Origin: Lineus longissimus
Lineage: Eukaryota > Nemertea > Pilidiophora > Heteronemertea > Lineidae
Length of the DNA: 64,000 bases
Reading direction: 5' to 3'
NCBI RefSeq assembly: GCF_910592395.1
Contig: NC_088312.1
Span: 12,834,001-12,898,000 of the forward strand
Shown: positions 47,001 through 59,000 of the stretch, in pieces
Layout: each line of letters starts with the position of its first letter
Numbering within the stretch: position 1 is the first letter of the stretch
Made by a program: the position numbers and the translations under genes
The notes under the pieces: generated by a model
The model's database searches: none
What the model was told of the DNA's origin: nothing
The model's input: only the letters and a program-made list of their open reading frames with translations

Positions 47001-50000
47001 GTTTATTGGTTTTATCTAACGTTATTCAGCATGCCCGCGCAGCGATTTTACCTTCGCGTGATGCGCGTCACGGGCGACGTCACTCCCGACACAGCCTTAT
47101 TGCGTCACGGCTCCGACGTCAGCATGGGCCTGCTGACGTCATGACGTCACAATGCGACGTCTCGAGCCCTGTCACTTCAGTCAAAAGCTTTGGCGCGTTC
47201 ACACAGAGCTTGGTGATCAATTTTTGTCCGATTTCGGTTAAAGACTGATGATAGGCCTACTGCTGGCCGGTGGGCGTGTTTAGTATCCGCCTTTTGTGTA
47301 CTGTTCCATTGGCCTACTGACATCTCACTTCTCATCGGTCACTTCACGGTCAGAGCAAATGATACTGCCAACCTCATTAGGCCTACTACCCACGAGAGAA
47401 CATAAAATCAATCACCCGGTGAAAGACCACTGACTAGGCCAGTGCATGATTTGATAATGACATCAGACCCAGTCACACACCATTTGGGCCTAGCTACTTT
47501 GTGTTGAATACAAATAGTTTATTTTGCCTAACCCGCCATAAGGAAAAAAGAGCCTGTCAAGGCACACGCCAGGGAGTAAACGAATGAAGCAGACTCGAAC
47601 AGTCGTTTATCAATACATCACTTGTAGTACACTGACACTCTGATGATGGCGGCCACGGGTACAGTGGACTAGTATATTCAAAATTTCCAAAGATATTCAT
47701 ATTATATTCAATGATGTTGTGGAAAAAAAATTCAACCTTAAATCAAAAATATTCAAGACTCAGGTGACCCCGAAATTGATTACGTAATTGCACATATAAA
47801 AACATGGCAGGACAGGAATGTGCATGATAATTTCAGGGTTTAGGAGGGTTGAAGTTTTTTTTTGGGGGGGGGGGGGGTCAAATAGTCAAATTTGACCTGG
47901 GGGTGACCCCGAAATTGATGTATGAACTCAATGTGAAATCGGCTATGATTTGGCGGAGTGATTTGCACCAAACTTCACTAAATATTATAGAATAAGCTAT
48001 TTGAAAAATCATAAAACAATAAAAACGATTTTTCAAATAAAATAACAGTTTTTATTCCATTGTTGAAATGACGTAATAGTTTTTTAAGTAGGCCTAGTAT
48101 TTCGTGTGCGATTCGCTCTGATTGTTCCATTATCGTAGGCCTACCCTGGTGCGATTTATTTTTTCACACCAGCCGACGCCATTTTGTTTCCCATATTTGG
48201 CACACGCGTCATAATTTATTCATACGAATGAGGTTATGGGAATCATCATTTCGTCTCGCATGTCTCAGTGAGTGCTGCGCTGAGAGGCAACAGGCGAACG
48301 AGGTTGACAGAGATAATCAACACTAGGTACCTTGTCTCCAGGTACTTTAGCCAGAGTTCACACTGGATGACCTACCTGGAGCTGTTCTTTTGTTCTAGGG
48401 CGCGATTAATTTTACTTGACTCGGCAGTTTGTCAGTTTCTTGTTTTTAGCCACTGGAAGGCATCGCTTGCTAATTTTTGCACACGCACGCACACTCCATA
48501 CAATTACCATTACCATGGTTAACGACCTATAGTGATGACTATTTTCGTAAGATGCAGAGACCCGCTCGCGAAAGTTCATGCGACGAGGTGCAAAAGCACT
48601 GTAAAATACCTGGGAACAAGGTGCTTAATGAAGATAAGGAAAGTAACCTTGTCCACCCGCTGCATCAAGCACAGGTATGTCGAACTACGTAAAATCCTAC
48701 ATGCAATGACGCCGCGGCATAAATTATGCCAAATATGGGAAACAAAATGGCGTCACCTGGTGTGAAAAAATAAATCGCTAGCCTGGTACAGGAGACAAGA
48801 CCACAATTGATTTTTTAAGCCCTTTAGCAGTTAAATACTGCGTTCGGTTGTGAATCGGAAATTTAGATTATGTTATTCCGGACAGTCGGGCACGTAAATG
48901 GTGAAAAATTAACTGGTGATTGACCACGGAAATTTTTTGATAATCGACAAATTAGACAGACTTTGATATTTCCACTCTTTTCAGCCAACTGGCAGAAAAA
49001 ACTCAAAACACGCCCCCTATTACCCAATTAGCAAAATTCGAAATTCATTTTTTCATCAAATAATTTCTTTATATCTATCTGTAGACTTGCCACAACAAAT
49101 ATTTTTTCAATACCTCTCCAAATATGTACTTGAGAGTTAAAAACATGCACTCGTCTAATTGATAGGCCTCGACCCTCCAACCTATGAATATTCTTTAGTG
49201 GTCTTGTCTCACAGAGACAAGACCACAATTGATTTTTTAAGCCTTTTATAGCAGTTAAATTGTCAATGTTTGACCGCGACGCATCAAAGAATGCGTCGAG
49301 TAGTGAAACTGAAATTCGGATATGATATACGGGTTAGTCTTGCGAGTAACTGGTGCGATTTAAATTGGTGATTGACCACGGAAATTTTTTTTTAAATTGA
49401 CAAGTTTGACACAAGTGGACATTTTTACCCACTTCGGCCGTTTTCACTCCAAATTTGAACCACCCCCCTATGGCCAGGTTGTCGAAATTCAAAATTATTT
49501 TTTTTACCAAACAATTTATTGATATCTGTAGACTTGCCACAGCAAATATTTTTTCAATACCTCTCCAAATATGTACTTGAGAGTAAAAAACATGCACTCG
49601 TCTAATAGATAGGCCTGGACTCTCCAACCTATGAATATTCATTAGTGGTATTGTCTCCACAGGCTATGATAGCTGGGAGGCAGCCATGTTGTAACGCAGA
49701 TGAGCAATGGCGTCATCACTTTCGGGGTCACGTGAGTCTTGAATATCTTTTATTCAAGGTTGAACAGTTTTTGTCCACAACAATATTGAATATTTTTTAT
49801 TCAAGGTTGAACAGTTTTTGTCCACAACATCATTGAATATATTTTTTAAATATTCTGAAAATCTTGAATATATTTTGAAACTCTTGAATATACTTTTGAA
49901 TATCTTGAATATGTTTTGAATATCTTGAACATATTTTTCAATTCTTGAATAATATTTTTGAGTCTTGAATATTTTCGTGTTTGGCGTGCCATAAACGAGG

Positions 50001-53000
50001 GCTTTGACGAGTGATGCGCTAGAAGAGTTGGAGAGTTGGAATTTGAATCTGGTTACGCATGCGCAGAGAAGAATTCATAATTCATGCACGACATCGACAA
50101 CGAATTATTCATGTAAGCTTTATACTATTCATATTCAGCTTGAACTTTTACCGTCTGGTTCGCTTATAAAAAGCCTCAAAAGAGTATTTCATTTTGTCAC
50201 CTTCAATACAATCATGATTATCATTAAGTCGATAATTTTGCGCATACCTTTTTTGGCTTGTATGTAACTTGAGTTTCTGTATCCATCGCACTGAAAAATA
50301 GGTCAATGTAAGAAATATCATCTATGTGAAATATAGAATATTGGACCTGTGTACTGCCGTTTTGTTACAGAGGCAAACAAAGAGTTAAATGGAAATTCCT
50401 CGTTCCAGGGACAAGTAGAAAAGATGCCATCGACCAGGTGGTATTCGACGATGTCAAGGCAAAACGAATATTGAAAGGCCGGCCTGATGAGCCTCGGCGT
50501 ATACCTCAGTGCATGCTAACTACCAGAGCCAATGCGGGCATGTTATCACATGACACGATGTCATCACGAGTGCCTGCTCTGGATGCCACCACTAAATATA
50601 CGTCCCTTGCCCGAGAAAGATGGTCCTCTTAACTAGGTTCTAGCGTCAGAGACAAGACCACCATTGATTTTTAAGCCTTTTAGCAGTTAATTTGTCAGTG
50701 TTTGACCGCGACGTATCCATTACTGCGCGGGGATGTGAATCTGAAAATTGTATAATTATGAGATTCCGGACAGTCGGGAAAGTAACTGGTGAAATATTAA
50801 GATAATCGGACAAATTGGAGAAACGTTGATATATTTCGACCCGTTTTAACCATCTGGCAGAAATATCTTTAAAAACGCTCCTATTGCCAAATTAGCAAAA
50901 ATTATAATCATTTTTGTCATCAAATAATTTCTTCATATCTGTAGACTTGCCACATTAAATATATTTTCAATATCCCTCAAAATACATTGTATGCATTGAC
51001 AGTTAAAAACATACTCGCGTCTAATTGATACAATCGTGTAGGTCTGGGCGGATTCTCAAACCTATGAATATTCAATGCTGGTCTTGTCTCGTCATACGTT
51101 GACAATGTGTTCATTTATAATCTACAAAATGCCACAGCATACCTGGAGCCGGCCGACTTTTCAGAGAACATACGCAGAAGAAAGTCGCCTTCCTCTTCAC
51201 TTTTGAACGTGCTCGGTAGTATGACGTATTCCCCCGGAGGCAGGCTATAACGGCCCCAGACGCTACGGCCGTTACCAAAGTTTTCCGATCGGAAGAAGGA
51301 TTTGTGGTACAGGAAGAAATCTTTGTTCAAGCGACCATCGCTCTCGTACTCAGCAGCATCATCTCCAACCTGCGAAAGGAAGACAAAAACAGCCGATGAG
51401 ATATATTAAGATGGATACTTGATGATAATCATACTAGTATTGAGTCTGGGGCAGACTCGGGTAGTGATCGTCGGTTCCGTCGGACTGGTTTTCGTCGTTG
51501 AGAGACACCATGGGGACTGCCGCCAGATTGCTTACGAACTTTTATATACAGAATTTCTTTCTCGATGTATTGAAACGTTTTGCTTTAGAAGAAACAGTGA
51601 TGAATTTTTCAAAGATGAATGATTGCAGCAAAAATAGTGGTTTTGTGTAAAATTACGGACATTCGAGCATTGCATGTGCACCTCTCCAGCAACTCGCAGA
51701 CATAACATGTGGGCGGAAAAGGCCAGAGTTTGCAATGCACTTGTAACAAACTGTCAATACGTTTCGGCAGCCTGTTTGATTCTCCAGCACTGCTTGGTTT
51801 AGTTGTTCGGTGGTATTTACAAGAGTTGCGTGTATATGGCAAGCCATGTGTCCAATACTTAAGAAAACCTAGTTTTCAGGTTTTTCTTCTTTAAAAACGT
51901 AGCTTCACGGAAGAAAACCACGTTTTTTGCTATGAAACTCTTTGTTTTTATGGAAGACTGAAAACTCGGTTTTCTTATTATTGGACACACGGCTTGCCAT
52001 AAGAAAACAAAGAACCTACACTTTTTTTGAAAAAGACTAAGTTGTTTTTAAAAACCTAGTTTTATTGAAGAAAACCAGGTTTCCTCTATAAAAACCTAGT
52101 TTTATTGACACAAAAAACATGGTTTTCTTCCATAAAGTTTTTAGGTTTTATTAGTTATTTTTAGGTTTTATTAGTTATTGGCGAACGGCTTCTACCAACT
52201 TGCAATGTACTAGTATTATCGTCCATCTGTACGTCAATCTAGAGTTAAAGACCGGGATAGGCTGCCCCCAACCCCTTCTTCCACAACGAGTATTTTTTTG
52301 TGGCAGAGAATGAGCCATCAATCAAGACCCCTGATTACAAAATTAGCCTCGGAAGGTAGTTTATAATAGATATGATTCCTTACCTCATAACCAGAGAAGC
52401 CGATGGTCAGATTCTGTGAACCAACTCGCTTTTGCTTCCTTCGCCCTTTTTGCGTCAATTCAATCACAAGGGTACAGTTATCCACATCGTCATCGTCATC
52501 AGGGTCTTCCAGTTTCACTCTGTACTGCGGATTGAGGAAGAACGAGTCTGAAACAACAATTAAATTTGTGTACTGCATGCCCTAGCTCATGGTGATTTTG
52601 CTGCCTGTTGGCATGGAAAAAGAAAAGAAAATGTGCTTTGAGCCAGTCTTCGGATAACACCACAGCAGTCAAAATTTACATGTACTTGTACTTGTACATG
52701 TTGATGTACAACTTAATCTCATAGTGTTCATTAAATACTGCATTTATTTGCAAAAGGTCACAAAACAGACAACTTGAACTGGAAGTAGAAGTTTTATAAG
52801 CATTGTTATTGTCATTTGAAAATATATTGTTTTGGTCACCCTCCTGTACATGTTTGCGAAAACGCTCAAAATGAAATCGCTGTAAGATGGCGCCATCTAT
52901 GTGAAGAGCTCTTATAGGAAAGTAAAATGGAGCCATGTTACGGCACCATATGGCTGCGAGCTATGTCAGAACTTTATCCCTACATGACCCGTCTCTCGGG

Positions 53001-56000
53001 AATATATCGTCAATGATCATTCCTTAATACAATTATTGGCGTCACCGGCCCATTCCGACAATCTTTTGACTCATCGGACCCACGGTGAAAATGAATACGT
53101 CATCGAACCAATAACATCGCACAAATTTGCACAAACTTGAGGTTCCACTAACTTAGCAGTGACAATGCCCCAGCTAAGCCTAGCGGCACAAACTTGCCAG
53201 CACGCTAAGATCATCAACGGTAGTTGAGCGACCGCCAAGCCAGCAGATAGCCAGCAGATAGCGGAGCGCTGCTCTCAACAACTGGGCCCAGAAAGCGTTG
53301 AACTTCAGTGGCCAAAGAATGCGGGTTAAACACGATTTTGTGAACAAACATACGAACCCGGGAAATTACGGCATCCGCCAGCGCTAACATGTTTTTGCCA
53401 GCTTCCCTGATTAATTTGCATTTCCCATCTTTTTTTGGACTCTTCTCCAGCACTATCAGGGCTAAGCATACACACCTCCACTGTGGTGAAGTTCTTCGTA
53501 AAATCATCGAAGCTCATCCTGCCAAAAAGGGAAAAAATCCAATGTGACGCATGAAACAATTTGCCGTCTTCGTAGATATGGAACGAGCCAAACTACTTTC
53601 ACACGCCTGATGAAGATTACTCGCCGGCTTTGGTATTGATTGGTATCGAGAAAAGACCTGTTTTTTTTAGTGGAAACGTTCGCGTTCGCTCGTGTTCGTT
53701 TATCGCACATTGAATTAGCTCTGCTCGGACAGGAGAACAATATTTCCGCCGTCGAGGGATCAGAGCGAATTCGTGGGGGCATTCCTGCTCTCAAATCTCA
53801 AGCAACCTTAACTGCACGTGTGATAAATGAACGGAAAACAAATGAAGCGGTGAGAACCAGAGCTTTTCTTTTTGTGACAATTCGGGCAAAAATGAGTTAA
53901 GTGCATGTTAGACCTCTGACCTGGAATACTATTTCCTGGCAGGGCTCGTTGATGTAGCTTCATCCGTTTACTCAGAGTCGGCCGCACTCCACTTTCCCTT
54001 TCCGCGAAAAATTAGAAGTTGAGGACCCAGAACTGGCGACCAATTTTTCTCAAAACTGGAATTTGGATCATCACGAGGCCTATATGCCGTACAACAACAA
54101 CAACAACCACCGAGGAGAGTGATTTTGCGTCGGGACTTCCGAACTCATTCGCACGTTCTCGGCATACCGAACCAGAATAAGTAGTGAGTTTCCGCAACCC
54201 CCCCCCCCCCCCCCCCACCCCCGAAACGCCCACATGAAGGCATATCCCATTGTTCGACGATGCCGAGCATTGTGATTGGCGTTCGCGTCATGCGTTCGCG
54301 TTCGCGTTCAGTGGGCAGTTTTCGCAAATCCCCGAAACGCCAACGTGAACGCCTATCCCATTGTCGATCTACTGATAACTATATCGAACAATGTGATAGG
54401 CGTTCACGTTGACGTTTCGGGGGCTTTGCGAAAACTCCCTACCACTCTGCAGGAATTGAAATGTACTAGGTTTTTAACGAGAATTTTTTTATATCGTCTT
54501 TTCCTTCCTACCTACCAGAACTCTCCATCATGATCGAAGGACAAACCCAAATTCTTCTTCTCTTCTTCGGACAATAAGCTCCACTCATTGGATCTGTAAG
54601 AAATCAAGCGATATTTTTTTGGGGAACAATAGTGGACAATTCGAAACATCACGTTTATTAATAACGCTTCATGCCAGGTTACACTTTAGTAATTTAGTGC
54701 GCGAGACTAGGTTTCCATTACAAATTGAATTTAACTTTCTGATACATGGTCTCAGTCACCAGTATGGATGTGTCTTCCAATATGAATATCGGTATCAGAG
54801 GAAAATGCTGATGAAGTTTTTGTTCAGTAGCCTAAATAATGTGACCCCCGTCTGTAAACTCTTGTCGTATTAAAGACATCTTCTAGAGCCCGGGAGTTCT
54901 GTAAGGTCCCATTTGGACAAGGGGATTTAAAAACATGCCTGTCACTCCAAGGACCAGTCCATTCACGCTCATTCCCCCATGGATTACGGATACGAATAAG
55001 TTCGACATCATGTTGTCCTGTTCTTGTTCTGGCGTGTACCTGAAAATAATTATGTTCCCAGCAGATGAACTTAGTTCACTAATGATGATGGTTCTCACCA
55101 AAATATATAAGGTGAGCATATTTTTGGTCTCACTTATATTGCACATACAAATCAGTCTTCTCAAAATTAGCCCGTCAAATACTGAGTACGTCTCTGTGTA
55201 TCGGATCCTGGTTCCACCATGAATTTGAAATTAACCTAAGAGTTAAACTCCATCCCTTTTACAATTCTTTCCTTCTACTTTTTTACCTTTGCTTGAAATG
55301 AATGCATCCACTCATTCGGGATGATTGTGGAGTTACATGAACGTAAATATTAATTAAGTCAATGTATACACGTACTTAAAAAGACGTCATTTAATGGAAA
55401 TTGTGAAGTTGAGGTAAAGTCATACAATTATAGCAAAGGTACAATTATAGCTCCTAACGAGCAGAAAATCAGTTGGCAATATACATTATTGCTGACATAT
55501 ACTCTGTAAATTTAAGCTTAGACGAGGAGAACGATTATGTTGTGTAATAATTGGTGACGAGTATCATTTACTGCTTGAATGCAATGCTGTTACAGAAATA
55601 AGAAAAGATTACCTGTCATAGTGTAATTGTTCTCAACCAAATGTCATCCAAATGAAAAGTTTGTTCCGGAGAATTTTGTTTGTAAAACTGTCTAAATTCC
55701 TTTCTGGCGTGCCTTGGACTGTTTGATATGATCTTTATCTCAACCCTTTTACCTGTCAATCCTTGATCGACTGTGTTGTAATGTCTGCCATTATTGTATA
55801 ATACTGTTTATGTATTTTTTTCTGTACTTTTAACTTCGTGAAGAATAAATTAAATTTTAAATTGAAATTGAATTGAAATTGCATATTTTCACTGGGGCAA
55901 TAATTGTGCCACCTTAGCTTACAAATTGCACTGATATATGAGTCTCTTACCTTTCTCACAGCAGTAACAGTGTAAGCGTGTCCTTTTATCAGGCCATTAT

Positions 56001-59000
56001 CCATTTTTGCCTCAATTTCATTCGGCTGAAACAATAGAAAAGGATGCGGAGTTAATTTATTTCAGTAGCTTGATATCACTGTATAAGTCACCTCGCTGGC
56101 AACAATAAAGTAACAACAATAATTCGCTTTTCTATATATAGCGCTCGTTTTAGTGAGCGTCGTAATCATTCAAAAGCGCTTTGGGGTTGTATTACTTAGC
56201 TTTTTCAAATCACAAAAATCATAAACGGTTTTTCATTTTACCGAAAATCCTCTTGGGGGTGGGGGGTGGGGGCATTTTTTGATGGCCGAAAGCTCAAAAA
56301 CTTTTCTTTCCAAGAGTGTATACATGTAGCGCCACAGTCAGTTCATAAATTGCATTTTCTTTTATTCTCTTCTGTTTTAGTACGAGAAGTCTGATCTTTT
56401 GTCAAGGTCTAGCTTTCTCCGGCAATAGGTACATCAATTTTTCGGTATTTTTCAATATACGTGTTGTTGGACCTGTCAACCACAAACTGACTAAGGCGAC
56501 GAATTCGTAATGAGTATCATCGAGTCAATTATACCTCAAAACCGGTTTACTTCCACATAAACATATCGACCAGAAGTAATTTTTTGCAAATTCGATTGGT
56601 CAAAACAGATCGAGTTCTAGTAGCAATGCATGGCATTAACAACAACATACTGGAACATAATTACGGATAGAAAGCCCTTAACGGCGGCCTTAGTTTTGCA
56701 TCACGGACCACACGGAAAGAGGTAAGAATATTCAACAAACCTTAGCTTCAATGCTACAGCACATCAAGGACTGCCTGTCTTGGTTTTTCAAAAGAATCTT
56801 GAAGAGGTTCGCAGGTTGTTTTTGGAGGTTGAAAGTTACGACCACGCCACCAGTAAGGTCCTCCATCGCCTCAGAAGTTTGTCCACCTTTAAGTGCCTCG
56901 TAGCTGCCTGCTAGCCTAAATGAGGGAAAGGAAAACATCCCATTGATAACTAGAATATTTTCTGCTGACTGTATTTTATGATGAATGCCGTTATAGCTAC
57001 TGGCAATTGGTTGGTTGACGCAATGCAGAGGTAGCAGTACTGGGTGACGCACTGGCCCTCAGAGTCGTCCCTTACGGAACGAGTCTTGCTACTGTACTGT
57101 ACACGGCCAAGTGGCACTGCTGCTGGTCGTAGCTAGACATGAGATGGAAGCCTAGTAAGACTTAGGACCTAGAAGGACAAACCGGATGGACCAACAATGC
57201 GTATCACGTCACCTGAACCATCACACTCGAAGCCAGCCCCTTGAAGAGGTTTATAATAGGGTGAAACAATAAATACTGGGGCTGGGTACCAGTTGTCTTT
57301 GTGTCGATTGATATGCGGTTGATATACGACCACCTGAATGCTGCATTGGGGATTTCAAATAGTCTTCCCATGTTGGCTCGCTTCGAGTATCTAATGGTCG
57401 CGTCTTCCAGAGCTCGGCCCTCTCCACTACAGGGTGGCTCATGACTATCTTCCCTCACACAATGAATGAATAATAGAATCCTATTGTGTGAGGGAAAATA
57501 ATTCTGGGCCACCCTGTAGCTACGGCTTTGATTGCATTAATATGATAAACGCATGCACATGGCGTCATTTGCTCAAGCGTGAGGGTTAAACTGATACTTA
57601 CTTCGCATATGCTTTTTCGAGGAGGGCACTCCAAAATTCATTCTTTTCTGCAGAATGCATGAAGACCAGCTTATTGTTGTAAGTTGGCAATCGATCATCC
57701 ACGATGACTTCTTCCCATCTTCCATACTGCCAGAAACGGAACCTAATCGCTCCCTGGTTCGAGCTTAAATCTTGGTCTTTAGGTATGACCTGGTACAATA
57801 GGGCTTCGTATTGACACAGACTGGCAATGCCTGCTAAAAGCCATACGTCACCTACTCGAGAGGGAAAAAAATGAAACATGACCGTTAGATGGCATTGCCG
57901 CTTGCAAAGCGATCGGCTCGAGACATCTCGCACCCTACGCGATATTAAGGCGACCCATTGATAGACTAAGCGTACTATTATGCGGTCACACACTGTTAGG
58001 TAGATGTGATATAAAACGTTAGATGGTAACTGAAACTCTAAAAATACAATAGAAACACAACCTTAGTACGTATCGATATTAATTTCACAAGACACAAATA
58101 TGTGTTGCAACTACATTGTGCAATTTTTCTCACTTAAATTACTTGTCACTATTTCAATGTCATATTTTCTTAGATGTCGTACATCGAACAATCCGGCCTC
58201 TGCATTCATATGCATCCTTAGGGAATCAGCCGAAATATGCGTGGGTGCGTGCGTGGGGGGGGGGGGGGGGTAGGTAATCAAGCAGGTACTTTCTTCATCC
58301 GATAGTTACATTCGGACACCCCTTGGTTGGGATGTCCGAAGCAATATCAACGGTATGTCTATTTTCCTACCTTTCACAGATCTATGCTGCTGAATGGTAA
58401 GAGTGGATTTTAACCTGAGCATTTCACTAACTTGGCGATATACTGCAGCATTTACCGGCTCAATGAACTAGCTTGTCCAACAGGCAGTGTGAAGAGTTAT
58501 GTTTTTCGAGGACAATTTTCTTTTTTTGAGGGGGGGGGGGTAATAGATGCCAGCTAATCCTTGGCTGCCTGTGATTGAAGTGATTAGATGAGAACCTTAC
58601 CAGAGATTCCCTGTACGATATCGAATCGACTAGCGCCTCCAACAAATAATTTCGGGTCCGCGCATATTTCCTGAAGAAAAAATTGACAAACTATATTTTC
58701 GGTTTCAAATCTCAGTAAAATTGCAAGTGTTGAGCCTGAGCGTTACCATATAATGGCTACCATCACCATAAATGACTAAGATGAGACAAGACCACCATTG
58801 AATATTCATAGGTTGGAAGATCCAGACCAAGCACGGCAATTAGACGCCATTATGTTTTTAACTGTCAAGTGCATATTTGGAGAGGTATTGGAAAGATATT
58901 TGGTGTGGCAAGTCTACAGATATAAAGAAATTATTTGATGAAAACATTAATTGTGATTTTTGCTAATTTGGCAATAGTTTGGCAATACTTTGGTGTTTTG

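Larger units (their letters stand above)
46286..49991. mobile_element. Composite TA-flanked element with TTGAATAT-rich subterminal arrays
   Basis: Ends TGGCACACCAAACCGAAAA and the inverse of TGGCACGCCAAACACGAAAA, each flanked by TA (46284-46285 and 49992-49993). Both ends carry arrays of TTGAATAT/ATATTCAA words, and a second inverted pair (GGTTGAA..CCACAACAT) lies at about 47690-47770 and 49737-49840. Several later MITEs are nested inside. No transposase recognised. In calpain intron 12. Confidence 0.7.

Noticed and set aside
54883-55164. 93-codon minus-strand ORF over calpain exon 7
   Set aside because: It overlaps the true exon in another frame; the exon frame gives the conserved RIRNPWG and WTGPWSD motifs.
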